This document shows positions 1-10,402 of a stretch of DNA of 64,000 nt, piece after piece. Every line of letters starts with the position of its first letter. The first letter of the stretch is position 1. Made by a program: the position numbers and the translations under genes. A model generated the notes under the pieces. The model was not told the origin of the DNA. It saw nothing but the letters and a program-made list of their open reading frames with translations, and did no database searches. Origin of the DNA: Dehalococcoidia bacterium. Its GTDB lineage: Bacteria > Chloroflexota > Dehalococcoidia > Lucifugimonadales > Lucifugimonadaceae. The stretch spans positions 60,328 through 124,327 of the forward strand of contig JAAZYI010000020.1 of assembly GCA_014239735.1 (NCBI GenBank), in the 5' to 3' direction.

Positions 1-2
1 CT

Positions 3-608
3 ACTAAAGAAGCTATCAATCAAATAAGCAATGCCAAATCTAATGGCATTAATGTAACCACAGAAGTTACTCCTCACCATATTTTTTTGAATGAAAACGA
101 ATTTATTCATAATTTAGACCCTGCATTTAAAGTAAATCCTCCCTTAAGAACCGAAGAAGATGCGCAGTATTGTCTTGAAGCTCTAACAAATGGATTAATT
201 GATGTTATTGCTACTGATCATGCACCACATTCTAGGGAAGATAAAATAGGAAAATTTATTGAATGTCAATCTGGAATTTCATGGCTAGAGAATGCTTTCG
301 GATTAGTTTCTGAGAGGTTAGGTTATAAAATTGCATGCGAAAAAATGTCTTACAGCCCTGGCAAGTTTTTTAAGAAATTAGGTTTAAATATTGGGTTGAT
401 TCAGAAAGGATATCAGGCAGATTTCTTTATCATTGAGGATCGTAATTGGAATTTGGAAGCACAAAAAATAGAGTCAAAAAGTTCGAATTATATTTTTAAG
501 CACGGGAATGGAGATTTGGTCAATTTAAAAGGTAAGCCAATTTTGACATTTTCTTCTGGGAAAGAAGTATACAATTCGGGGGAGGTAAATTCAGGTAATA
601 ATGTTTAA
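3..608 (+). CDS. pyrC: Dihydroorotase, C-terminal part (5' truncated by window edge)
   Basis: Frame is open from the window start (TKEAINQISNAKSNGINVTTEVTPHHIFLNE...); motifs TEVTPHH, KVNPPLR, IATDHAPH; followed by carA/carB. Confidence 0.93.
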   Translation, partial: TKEAINQISNAKSNGINVTTEVTPHHIFLNENEFIHNLDPAFKVNPPLRTEEDAQYCLEALTNGLIDVIATDHAPHSREDKIGKFIECQSGISWLENAFGLVSERLGYKIACEKMSYSPGKFFKKLGLNIGLIQKGYQADFFIIEDRNWNLEAQKIESKSSNYIFKHGNGDLVNLKGKPILTFSSGKEVYNSGEVNSGNNV

Positions 609-1680
609 AGAAAGATATTTAATTTTAAATGACGGCTCTTTATATCAAGGTTATGCCTTCGGGCATGATGGAGAGTCAATAGGTGAAGTAGTTTTCAACA
701 CTTCTATGACTGGCTATCAGGAAATGCTTACAGATCCTTCTTATGGAGGGCAAATATTGATTTCTACCTACCCCATGATTGGAAATTATTGGGTGCTGGA
801 AGGCATAAACGAATCGTCTAATATTCAGGTTAAATCTTATGTAATACGTGATTTATGCGAAGAGCCTTTTCATTACGGAAATAGGGAAACATTAGATAAT
901 TTTCTCTTGAAGAATAAGATTCCAGGAATTCATTCAATAGATACTAGGTCTCTAACTAGAAAGATTAGGAATTATGGGGCAAAAATGGGAATCGTTACCA
1001 ATAGTAATAATATTGAAGAAGCTTTAGATAAATTAAATAATTTTGGTAAATACGAAGATTATAATTATGTAGAAGAAGTGTCATCAAAGTCAGTATCCAA
1101 ATTTGCTTCTAATTTAAAAAAGAATATTTCAATAGCTCTTATAGATTTTGGGGTTAAAAATAATATCATAAGAATCTTGAATTCCAGAGGTTGCGATGTG
1201 ACTGTTTATCCATGGGATTATGACTTCAAATCAATATCCAAATTAGATTATGATGGAGTAGTTTTGTCTCCAGGGCCAGGAGATCCTGATTCCATTTCAA
1301 ATAAAATTCCTGATTTGAAAATTTTATCTGACAATATTCCTACTCTGGGCATATGTTTAGGCCATCAAATACTAGCTAAATTATATGGCGGAAAGACATT
1401 CAAGTTATTATTTGGGCACAGAGGAGGAAATCAACCAGTAAAAGATTTAGTTACAGGCAGGGTTTATCCTACTGCTCAGAATCACGGATTTGCAGTTAGT
1501 AAAGAGAGTTTTCCAAAAACCTTGGAAGTAACTCATCTAAATATTAATGACGATACTATTTCAGGTTTTAAGCATAAATATAAACCAATTTTATCAATTC
1601 AATATCATTCTGAAGCATGCCCAGGACCAGTTGATTCAGAATATATTTTTGATGAATTTTTAAGGAATGTAAGCCAGTGA
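601..1680 (+). CDS. carA: Carbamoyl-phosphate synthase small subunit
   Basis: GICLGHQILA amidotransferase nucleophile motif, QYHSEACPGP; overlaps pyrC by 8 nt. Confidence 0.97.
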   Translation: MFKERYLILNDGSLYQGYAFGHDGESIGEVVFNTSMTGYQEMLTDPSYGGQILISTYPMIGNYWVLEGINESSNIQVKSYVIRDLCEEPFHYGNRETLDNFLLKNKIPGIHSIDTRSLTRKIRNYGAKMGIVTNSNNIEEALDKLNNFGKYEDYNYVEEVSSKSVSKFASNLKKNISIALIDFGVKNNIIRILNSRGCDVTVYPWDYDFKSISKLDYDGVVLSPGPGDPDSISNKIPDLKILSDNIPTLGICLGHQILAKLYGGKTFKLLFGHRGGNQPVKDLVTGRVYPTAQNHGFAVSKESFPKTLEVTHLNINDDTISGFKHKYKPILSIQYHSEACPGPVDSEYIFDEFLRNVSQ

Positions 1681-4600
1681 AAGACGAAAGAAAAATATTA
1701 GTTATAGGTTCTGGTCCAGTTATTATTGGGCAGGCTGCTGAATTTGATTACGCTGGAACTCAAGCCTGCAAATCCTTAAGGCAAGAAGGGTGTTATGTTA
1801 TTTTAGTTAATTCTAACCCAGCTACCATAATGACTGATTTAGATATCGCTGACAAGATATATATAGAACCTTTAACACCTCATATTATTGAAAAAATAAT
1901 TAAAAAAGAAAAACCTGACGGAATACTAGGCACTTTAGGGGGGCAAACTGGACTTAATTTGGTTAAAGATCTTTATGATAATAAGATTTTAGATAAGCAT
2001 AACGTGAAGGTCATGGGAACTTCGGTTGAATCAATAAACATGGCAGAAGATCGTCTCTTATTTAGAAACCTTATGAAGGAATTAAAAGAACCTGTCCCGG
2101 CAAGCAGAAGTTGTAATTCTGTAGAAGAATCAATTGAGGCAGCAGAAGAAATCGGATTCCCTGTAATAATTAGACCTGCATTTACGCTAGGCGGAACTGG
2201 AGGAGGGGTGGCAAATAATATGAATGAATTATCCCAAATTTCTCAATCAGGAATAAATGCAAGTATGGTAGGGCAGGTGCTGATAGAAAAATGCTTGGTA
2301 GGATGGAAAGAAGTTGAATATGAAGTAATTAGAGATTCATCTGATAATGCAATTACTATCTGTAATATGGAAAATTTTGATCCCATGGGTGTTCACACAG
2401 GTGATTCAATAGTGGTGGCTCCGAGTCAAACATTGAGCGATAAGGATTATCAGGAGTTGAGAACATCTGCATTAAATATTATACGTGGTTTAAAAATTGA
2501 AGGTGGATGTAATGTGCAATATGCTTTCAGGCCTTATGAAAATTTTAACACTAGTGAGCCAAATTATTATGTGATTGAAGTTAATCCTAGAGTAAGCAGG
2601 TCTTCAGCATTAGCCTCGAAAGCAACTGGTTATCCAATTGCTAGAGTGGCAGCAAAAATTGCTTTAGGTAAGAATTTGGATGAAATTACTAATGAGGTGA
2701 CAGGTGTTACTACGGCTGCTTTTGAACCGGCACTTGATTACTGTGCAGTAAAGATACCTAGATGGCCTTTTGATAAATTTGAAAAAGGAGATAGAAAAAT
2801 TGGCACTCAGATGAAAGCTACAGGCGAAGTTATGTCAATAGATAGGAATTTTGAAAGTGCATTATTGAAAGCAATTAGGGCTTTAGATATTGGGAATCTA
2901 TCTCATCTAACTTCAATAAGTGATTCTAATGAACTTAAACCAAAAGATTTAATTCCTGATGACACAAGACTTTTTAAAATATTTAATTTGTTAAGAAAAG
3001 GATTTAAAATTTCTGAGATTTATAAAAATACAGGTATAGATCAATGGTTTTTGTCAAAATTGAAAAAAATAGTGGATTTTGAAATCGAATTAGAATCAAG
3101 CAATCTAGACAAATCTATAATATTTAAGGCAAAAAGAATGGGATTTTCTGACAAAACTATTTCAAAAATAAGAGATATTGATATTAATCATTTTAGAAAA
3201 AAAAGAGTGGATTTAGGCATAATTCCGACATATAAAATGGTTGATACATGCGCTTCAGAATTTGAGGCTAAAACTCCTTATTATTATGCAACTTATGAGA
3301 TGGAAAATGAAGCAGAATCAGACGGCAATGATAAAACTGTTGTTTTAGGTAGTGGACCAATTAGAATCGGGCAAGGAATAGAATTTGATTATTGTTCCGT
3401 TCATGCTGCTTGGTCATTGCAAAAAAGAAATATCAAATCAATATTTATTAATTCTAATCCTGAAACTGTATCAACAGATTATGACACTTCAGACAGGCTT
3501 TATTTTGAACCAATAGATTCAGAATCTGTATTTGATGTACTTGAAAATGAAAAAAATAATTCTAAAGCTCCTCCTACAATTGTTCAGTTTGGGGGACAGA
3601 CTTCGATAAATCTTACAAATGAATTAAGTAGTAATAATTACGATATACTTGGAACTGACAGCAAGTCCACAGAATTAGCATCCGACCGTGGAGCTTTTGA
3701 GGAACTTACAAAAAAGATCGGAATCCCTCAGCCCCCAGCTGGAACAGCTGACAATATTGAAGATGCTGCCAGAATAGCAAATCAAATTAACTACCCTGTC
3801 ATTGTAAGACCCAGTTTTGTTCTTGGGGGAATGGCTATGACTATAGTTCATAACGAAGATGAGCTAGCTAACTATTTTAAGGAGCATGATTTTTCTCATC
3901 TGATGAATCCAGAAATATTAATTGATAAATATATTGAAGGGATTGAGTTGGAGATTGATGCTGTTTCTGATGGAGAAAATATTCTTATTCCAGGCATAAT
4001 GATGCATTTAGAAAAAGCTGGTGTTCATAGCGGAGATTCAGTTGCAGTATATCCGGCAAGAGATATTACATTAGAAGAAAAGAAAAAGATTATTGAATAT
4101 TCTCAAAAAATAGCTCTGGAAGTAGGAATAATTGGATTAATGAATATTCAATTTATACTTGATAGATCAGATGATAAATTTAAGTTATATATAATTGAAG
4201 TTAATCCTAGATCTAGTAGAACAGTCCCTTTTATTTCAAAAGCTACGGGAGTCCCGCTAATTGATTTAGCAGTTGGGTGCATGAATGGAGAGAAACTTGA
4301 GGATTCAGAATTCGGGGTAGGTCTTTTTGAGGAAAAGAAATTAATTGCAATAAAAGCGCCTGTATTTTCTATGTCAAAACTTACAGATGTAGATACATTT
4401 CTTGGCCCAGAGATGAAATCCACGGGAGAAGTAATGGGAATTTCAAATAATTATGAAGAAGCTCTTTCTAAGGCTTTTATTAGTTCAGGTCTACATATCC
4501 CTAAGGAAGGGTCTGTATTGTTAAGCATTGCGGATAAAGATAAGAAGATTAGCGAGAATCTTATAAAATTAATTAATGATAGAGGGTATAAAATGGTCGC

Positions 4601-4901
4601 TACACCTGGAACTGCAAAATTGATTAATTCGCTTGGATTTGAGGCTGAAATAATTGAAAAAAGATTAGATAAAAATCCTAATGTTTTAGATATGATAAAA
4701 GCGGCAAAAGTAATTGCCGTGGTCAACACTGTCACTGGAGACAGGAAAACATTGCAAGATGGGTTCAGAATTAGAAGAGCAGCCACAGAAAGAAAATTGC
4801 CTTGCTTTACTTCTTTAGATACTGCACAAGCAGTTTTTGGAGATAAGGTTTTAGAGGAAAATCTTAGCGTAAAATCTCTCGATGAATATTTAGCTCTTTA
4901 A
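1677..4901 (+). CDS. carB: Carbamoyl-phosphate synthase large subunit (GTG start)
   Basis: 1074 aa, duplicated ATP-grasp halves (VLGSGPIRIGQGIEFDY), 4-nt overlap with carA. Confidence 0.98.
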   Translation: MKDERKILVIGSGPVIIGQAAEFDYAGTQACKSLRQEGCYVILVNSNPATIMTDLDIADKIYIEPLTPHIIEKIIKKEKPDGILGTLGGQTGLNLVKDLYDNKILDKHNVKVMGTSVESINMAEDRLLFRNLMKELKEPVPASRSCNSVEESIEAAEEIGFPVIIRPAFTLGGTGGGVANNMNELSQISQSGINASMVGQVLIEKCLVGWKEVEYEVIRDSSDNAITICNMENFDPMGVHTGDSIVVAPSQTLSDKDYQELRTSALNIIRGLKIEGGCNVQYAFRPYENFNTSEPNYYVIEVNPRVSRSSALASKATGYPIARVAAKIALGKNLDEITNEVTGVTTAAFEPALDYCAVKIPRWPFDKFEKGDRKIGTQMKATGEVMSIDRNFESALLKAIRALDIGNLSHLTSISDSNELKPKDLIPDDTRLFKIFNLLRKGFKISEIYKNTGIDQWFLSKLKKIVDFEIELESSNLDKSIIFKAKRMGFSDKTISKIRDIDINHFRKKRVDLGIIPTYKMVDTCASEFEAKTPYYYATYEMENEAESDGNDKTVVLGSGPIRIGQGIEFDYCSVHAAWSLQKRNIKSIFINSNPETVSTDYDTSDRLYFEPIDSESVFDVLENEKNNSKAPPTIVQFGGQTSINLTNELSSNNYDILGTDSKSTELASDRGAFEELTKKIGIPQPPAGTADNIEDAARIANQINYPVIVRPSFVLGGMAMTIVHNEDELANYFKEHDFSHLMNPEILIDKYIEGIELEIDAVSDGENILIPGIMMHLEKAGVHSGDSVAVYPARDITLEEKKKIIEYSQKIALEVGIIGLMNIQFILDRSDDKFKLYIIEVNPRSSRTVPFISKATGVPLIDLAVGCMNGEKLEDSEFGVGLFEEKKLIAIKAPVFSMSKLTDVDTFLGPEMKSTGEVMGISNNYEEALSKAFISSGLHIPKEGSVLLSIADKDKKISENLIKLINDRGYKMVATPGTAKLINSLGFEAEIIEKRLDKNPNVLDMIKAAKVIAVVNTVTGDRKTLQDGFRIRRAATERKLPCFTSLDTAQAVFGDKVLEENLSVKSLDEYLAL

Positions 4902-5729
4902 AGCAACTATTGAGAGCCACTTTCTATCTAAGGTTTTAATATTTAGCTCTTTAAATAATGAAGAGACTGTCTCCTGCAAAACCTTCTTGCCAATATCTAG
5001 CGGGACTCCAGGCAAGACTCCTTCAATCCAATCTTTAAAGCTGCTTATTTCATACCAACCATCAAGAGGGACACTTACATTTTCTATTTTTTTCTTAGAT
5101 ATGGTGAACCCGCTTTTATTAAGCAGTTCTTCGTAGTTTTCAGGAGTTAGTTGAATTCTAGACTGAACTTTACTTTTGCTAGGTCTTAAATTGTATTCTT
5201 TTTTTAATAACCTGAAACTTTTCATCATCCATTTTCTTAGAAACAATTCTGTTTCTTGTGGGTGAGATCCTTGAAAAAATGATGTATTGAAAGCTAGCTT
5301 GCCTCCATCACTTAATCCATTTCCAATGTGCTTAAGCACTTCTTCTTTTTCTGGAATGTAATGTATAGAATTACAATACACAACAGTATCAACTTTATCT
5401 TTTAAATTTTCGTGTAAATTTTGCGCCTCTGATTGAATATAATTTATGATTACATCTTTTCTGTCGCTGAATCTTTTTAAAGCTAGAGATATTGCAGTAG
5501 AAGAACTATCAACTGCATAAATGGCAATTTTACTAACATCTTTGACCTTGCCTAAAATTATTTCAGTAATTCCACCATTTCCACAACCTAGATCTAATAT
5601 TTTAGTGCTGGTATTTATATCCACAAGATCTAACAAATTTGAGTTTACTGTTTTGTAAAATTCTAAGTTAGAAAAGCTATCAAAATTGAATTTTTTCCCA
5701 TCATTCATTTTCATATATAAATTATACAC
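4890..5729 (-). CDS. Class I SAM-dependent methyltransferase
   Basis: ILDLGCGNGGITEIIL motif I, VVYCNSIHYI. Confidence 0.85.
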   Translation of the reverse strand: MYNLYMKMNDGKKFNFDSFSNLEFYKTVNSNLLDLVDINTSTKILDLGCGNGGITEIILGKVKDVSKIAIYAVDSSSTAISLALKRFSDRKDVIINYIQSEAQNLHENLKDKVDTVVYCNSIHYIPEKEEVLKHIGNGLSDGGKLAFNTSFFQGSHPQETELFLRKWMMKSFRLLKKEYNLRPSKSKVQSRIQLTPENYEELLNKSGFTISKKKIENVSVPLDGWYEISSFKDWIEGVLPGVPLDIGKKVLQETVSSLFKELNIKTLDRKWLSIVALKS

Positions 5730-5778
5730 TAAGATATGAAAATCTAAAAAATATTAATATAATTGTATTAGGTTATAA

Positions 5779-6579
5779 ATGAATGAGTTAAATAAAATAA
5801 GAAGTAATTTAAAGAGAATATTTTTTTTAACCTGCCTTGTACTTCCAGTTATAACTGGATGCTTTAATTCTAATGATGGCAAAGAAATTAATATATTCGC
5901 TGCTGCTTCCTTGAGTGGTCCTCTAGATAAAATCAAAGACAGTTATAAAGAGTCTATAAATATTGATTATGATGGATCTTTTTCTTTAATTAATAAAATT
6001 AATTTAGGGGCTAGTCCGGATATAGTTATTATTGCTGGATTGGAAAACATAGAGTTGGTTGATGAAAATTTTAATAAGATTAAATCAGTCAGGAATTTGA
6101 TTAAGAATGAATTAGTTTTAATTTATAAAGATGAATTTGGTGATTCTTTATCTCTAAAAGAGGTTTGTGCCAACCAAGAGATTATATTTGGAGTAGCTGA
6201 CCCTTTACTTGCCCCACTAGGTAAGCAATCAGATTCAATTATGAACAAATATGAAAATTGTAGGAAACTTTTAGAGGAGAAAAATTTAATAATTTCAAGT
6301 AATGCAATGACATTAATTACTGCACTGAATTATGGGCATTTGGATGCAGCTATAATTTATAAATCTGATTATATAAATGGTATTAATAACTCTGATTCAT
6401 TTAGAATATCAGGAGATAATTTTAACGAAACAATTTATTATCTAGTTTTAGAAATGAACAATAATAAGAGAAATAAACTATCTAAAAAAGAAGATTTTAT
6501 TGACTACTTATTTTCTAATAATACTAAAGAATTGTTTGATGAATTTGGATTTGAAATGGTGACTGATGATTTTGAATGA
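5779..6579 (+). CDS. modA: Molybdate ABC transporter substrate-binding lipoprotein
   Basis: Lipobox VITGC; INIFAAASLSGPLDKIKDSY; adjacent ModB-like permease. Confidence 0.85.
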   Translation: MNELNKIRSNLKRIFFLTCLVLPVITGCFNSNDGKEINIFAAASLSGPLDKIKDSYKESINIDYDGSFSLINKINLGASPDIVIIAGLENIELVDENFNKIKSVRNLIKNELVLIYKDEFGDSLSLKEVCANQEIIFGVADPLLAPLGKQSDSIMNKYENCRKLLEEKNLIISSNAMTLITALNYGHLDAAIIYKSDYINGINNSDSFRISGDNFNETIYYLVLEMNNNKRNKLSKKEDFIDYLFSNNTKELFDEFGFEMVTDDFE

Positions 6580-7234
6580 CCTTCAATTAATATTTTTTTC
6601 AATTCGTGGAGCTTTAGTAGCTACATTGATTGCTGCTTTAATTGCACTGCCAGTTGCTTATTCTCTTGAATTTAAACGATTTTGGTGGAAGCCTATATTA
6701 GAAGTAATATCTATCCTTCCCCTAGGAGTTCCGCCGGTGATTATTGGTTATTTATTATTGGTATTATTGAGCCCAAAATATTTTTTTGGTTCATTTATAT
6801 ATTCAGTAATAGGAAGTAGTTTAGTTTTTACTTGGATAGCAGGTTCTTTGGCATCAGCAATAGTGTCATTTCCTCTAATAGTAAGATCATTTCAATTAGG
6901 ATTTTCTAGTGTAGATAGCAACCTGATTAATACCGCCAGAAGCTTAGGCTTATCATTCCCTCAAATATTTATTAAAGTAATTTATCCTCTTTCTAAGAAA
7001 GGAATTTTTGCTGGATTATTAATCTGCTTTGCAAGGAGTATCTCTGAATTTGGAGCTACTATAGTTGTATCCGGGAATATGCCAGGCAAAACCCAAAATA
7101 TTTCTACCGCAATATATACTTCGATCTCTTCTTCTGATAACAGTTCGGTAGTAAGGTTATCGATTTATTCTATTTTGATGGCTATATTATCTATAACAGT
7201 TCATAATATATTAGTGAATAGAAAATTAAGATGA
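6566..7234 (+). CDS. modB: Molybdate ABC transporter permease
   Basis: SLGLSFPQIFIKVIYPLSKKGIFAG...ARSISEFGATIVVSGNMPGKTQ, typical ModB EAA loop. Confidence 0.9.
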   Translation: MILNDLQLIFFSIRGALVATLIAALIALPVAYSLEFKRFWWKPILEVISILPLGVPPVIIGYLLLVLLSPKYFFGSFIYSVIGSSLVFTWIAGSLASAIVSFPLIVRSFQLGFSSVDSNLINTARSLGLSFPQIFIKVIYPLSKKGIFAGLLICFARSISEFGATIVVSGNMPGKTQNISTAIYTSISSSDNSSVVRLSIYSILMAILSITVHNILVNRKLR

Positions 7235-8040
7235 GTTCAAATTGGGTAGAAAAATTAGAAAAGTTCAACCAAGAATTCTTAGTTTGTGTAGGCATAGATC
7301 CAATTCATGAAAAAATTAAGGAATTAAATTTCGATAGCATATATGAATGGTGTAAATTTTTAATACAACAAACTTCAGAAAAAACCAATGTTTATAAGCT
7401 CCAAATGGCTTATTTTGAGCAATCTGGAATCGAAGGCCTTGAAGATTTAAAGAAAACAATAGAATATATAAAATCAAATTTTCCTGAGAAAATTATTATT
7501 GGGGACGGAAAAAGATCTGATATTGGGTCTACGGCTAATGCTTATGCTGAAGCAATGTATTCATATTGGGAATTTGATGTTGTGACTATCAATCCATATA
7601 TGGGGTCTGACTCAATAATACCTTTTTCTGAAAAAGAGGGCGCGATAGTTATATGCAAAACTTCAAATCCCGGCTCAAATGAGATACAAAACTTAATAGT
7701 TGATGATGGCGAAGAAGTATATAAAAAAGTATTAAGAATGGTTGAAAAAAATAATTCGAAAAATAATTTGGGCTTGGTAGTAGGTGCTACTTTTCCAGGA
7801 GAATTAAAAGAAATTAGAGAAAAGAATAATCAGATTCCAATATTAATTCCTGGATTAGGATTTCAAAAAGGAAATTTTAAAGAGACTATAAATTCTGCGA
7901 AAGGGAATGGGATAAATATTGTGAACTCTTCAAGAGGGATTAGTTTCCCTAAAGAAAACATTTCTTCCTCAGAAGAATACAAAAATTTCATTACTAAATC
8001 TCTAGATAAATTTGGAAGTTCTGTGAGTGAACATGTTTGA
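7231..8040 (+). CDS. pyrF: Orotidine 5'-phosphate decarboxylase (long form)
   Basis: CVGIDP, IIGDGKRSDIGSTANAYA, VVGATFPGEL, ILIPGLG. Confidence 0.93.
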   Translation: MSSNWVEKLEKFNQEFLVCVGIDPIHEKIKELNFDSIYEWCKFLIQQTSEKTNVYKLQMAYFEQSGIEGLEDLKKTIEYIKSNFPEKIIIGDGKRSDIGSTANAYAEAMYSYWEFDVVTINPYMGSDSIIPFSEKEGAIVICKTSNPGSNEIQNLIVDDGEEVYKKVLRMVEKNNSKNNLGLVVGATFPGELKEIREKNNQIPILIPGLGFQKGNFKETINSAKGNGINIVNSSRGISFPKENISSSEEYKNFITKSLDKFGSSVSEHV

Positions 8041-8085
8041 TGACATAGTTCTTATACTGAATAAACTTGAATTAGGAACAAGCTA

Positions 8086-8622
8086 ATGGAAGAATTAAGC
8101 ATAGATAGTATTAGAGTTAGTCTTTCAAATTATCAGAGAGTTGTGATTCTAAAATTAAAATCTAAAGAAATGTTTATTCCAATCTGGGTTGGGCCAAGCG
8201 AAGCTGATGCAATAGCAATAAAACTTCAGAAAGTTTCTCTTCCTAGACCTTTAACTCATGATTTGGTTATTTCTTTGCTTGATTCCCTTTCTGTATCTGT
8301 TGAATACGTATTAATAGAATCCATGAAAGACGAAACATTTTTTGCGAAAATTGCAATTAAAAATAATGATAAAATTATAATGATTGATTCAAGAGCATCT
8401 GATGCAATTGCTCTTGCTGTAAGGGTTTCTTGCCCTATATATGCTAATGAGGATGTTGTTGAAAAAGTTTCTGTTACTTTGGATCATAAGAATGAAACTG
8501 TTAATAAAAAAAATAAAGTAGATATTGAATCTAAGTTGAGAGACGATAAGAACAAAACTGACCTAAGCCAATTTGTTGATTTTATTGATACTCTTGATTT
8601 AGAAAGTTTGGGGGATAATTAG
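8086..8622 (+). CDS. Bifunctional nuclease (DUF151) family protein
   Basis: IPIWVGPSEADAIAIKL...RPLTHDL...IDSRASDAIALAVR. Confidence 0.9.
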   Translation: MEELSIDSIRVSLSNYQRVVILKLKSKEMFIPIWVGPSEADAIAIKLQKVSLPRPLTHDLVISLLDSLSVSVEYVLIESMKDETFFAKIAIKNNDKIIMIDSRASDAIALAVRVSCPIYANEDVVEKVSVTLDHKNETVNKKNKVDIESKLRDDKNKTDLSQFVDFIDTLDLESLGDN

Positions 8623-8734
8623 ATATCTTTACGAAAAATTGCTCAAATAAATTTCTCTTGTCTTGGAAAATTCAATATGTTAGATTTATGATGGTTCATT
8701 TCTTAATAGACAATTTAAAAGAAGTGGATTAATT

Positions 8735-8953
8735 ATGAAAAATAATTTCATAATTTTTGGAAAAATGACTGGCCTTGGATGGTTTGTAGTGCTTATAACC
8801 ATAGGTCTAGTTTTGCTGGGAAAATGGATAGGGGGTTTTATTGGTTCACCCATTATTTTCGCATCAATTGGAGGATTAATTGGCATAGTGGTTTCTTATT
8901 TAGGTATAAGGTCAAGTATTAGGGAAATACTAAGTGACGGAAGAGATAAATGA
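8735..8953 (+). CDS. AtpZ/AtpI-like membrane protein
   Basis: 72 aa with two TM segments directly upstream of atpB. Confidence 0.7.
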   Translation: MKNNFIIFGKMTGLGWFVVLITIGLVLLGKWIGGFIGSPIIFASIGGLIGIVVSYLGIRSSIREILSDGRDK

Positions 8954-10053
8954 ATAAATCAATAATATTACCTTTCTTTCTTATTTTATTTATTACTTCT
9001 ATTTTAGGCGGAGCAATTGGAGGGGCCTTCCCTTTTGGAGGATTTTTTCAAAGTCCCATAGCTCATATTCAGCTTCCAGGAGAAATTATTCCTGGGCTTG
9101 GATTTACCAACACTTCTTTGACTTTATGGGTTAGCATGGTTGCACTACTAACATTTGTTTTTATTGCCACAAGAAATATGAAGAGTGTCCCAAATGGCAG
9201 ATTGCAAAATATTGCAGAGGTAATTGTTGAATTTTTTGTAAACCTCGCTCAAACAATATCAGGTGGTGAAAAAGGAAGAAGATTTGTCCCTCTAGTTTTA
9301 TCAATTTTTTTATGTGTTGTTGTTTCGAATTGGGTAGGGGTTTTACCAGGAGTTGGTACGATTGGAATAGTTGAATCTGCTGAAGTTGTATATTCTCATA
9401 AAGAGCATAAAACGGATGCCTGTCACAGTTCAGATCACAGTTCAGATCATTTAAAAGAATATACTTGCAAAGAAGCACTTAAAGAACATTTAGTAGTTTT
9501 TAATAAGATTCCTGGATTAGGAATAAGCTATCTTCCACCTGGTAGAGGTGAAGATAAAATTAAAAATGGCGGTGGAGTAGTATTAGTCGAAGATGTAATT
9601 AATAACCATAGTAAAATTGAAAGTGGTGAGTTAGAAGGTAAATCTGCAGGAAGACTTCTACCAATTTTGAGAGGGGCAAATACTGACCTAAATACCACTC
9701 TGGCAATAGCAATAGTTGCTATGCTTGCAGTTCAATTTTGGGGCATCAGTGCACTAGGGATAAAAAAATATGGTGGTAAATTTTTCAATTTTTCTTCCCC
9801 AATAATGCTATTTGTAGGACTACTTGAACTTATAGCTGAACTTGCAAGAGTTGTTAGTTTTACGTTTAGGTTATTCGGTAACATGTTCGCAGGAGAAGTT
9901 TTGCTTGTTGCAATGATGTTCTTGTTGCCATTTATTGGTATTATTCCGTTTATGGGACTTGAGTTATTTGTAGGCGTTATTCAAGCATTTATATTTTCTA
10001 TATTGACTTTGATTTTTGGAATTACAGCAATTTCAGATCATAGTGAACATTAA
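8950..10053 (+). CDS. atpB: ATP synthase Fo subunit a, with a long extra-membrane insert
   Basis: ANTDLNTTLAIA, FTFRLFGNMFAGEVLL, VGVIQAFIFSILTLIF; operon position. Confidence 0.96.
   Translation: MNKSIILPFFLILFITSILGGAIGGAFPFGGFFQSPIAHIQLPGEIIPGLGFTNTSLTLWVSMVALLTFVFIATRNMKSVPNGRLQNIAEVIVEFFVNLAQTISGGEKGRRFVPLVLSIFLCVVVSNWVGVLPGVGTIGIVESAEVVYSHKEHKTDACHSSDHSSDHLKEYTCKEALKEHLVVFNKIPGLGISYLPPGRGEDKIKNGGGVVLVEDVINNHSKIESGELEGKSAGRLLPILRGANTDLNTTLAIAIVAMLAVQFWGISALGIKKYGGKFFNFSSPIMLFVGLLELIAELARVVSFTFRLFGNMFAGEVLLVAMMFLLPFIGIIPFMGLELFVGVIQAFIFSILTLIFGITAISDHSEH
9424..9447 (+). repeat. 12-bp tandem duplication inside atpB
   Basis: cacagttcagat cacagttcagat, in frame, encodes HSSDHSSD. Confidence 0.95.
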
Positions 10054-10099
10054 AAAATTAAAAATGAACAAAAAAATTATAAACAAAACAATAAATTAA

Positions 10100-10375
<276 letters not shown>

Positions 10376-10402
10376 TTAAGAAAGGTTAAAAACAGGAGTA
10401 TT

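Noticed and set aside
4148-4786. Minus-strand ORFs 91 and 111 aa antisense to carB
   Set aside because: Fully antisense to a highly conserved gene; no recognisable domains; long antisense ORFs are expected by codon bias.
9161-9478. Minus-strand ORF 105 aa inside atpB
   Set aside because: Antisense to atpB; low-complexity Leu/His composition, no start context.
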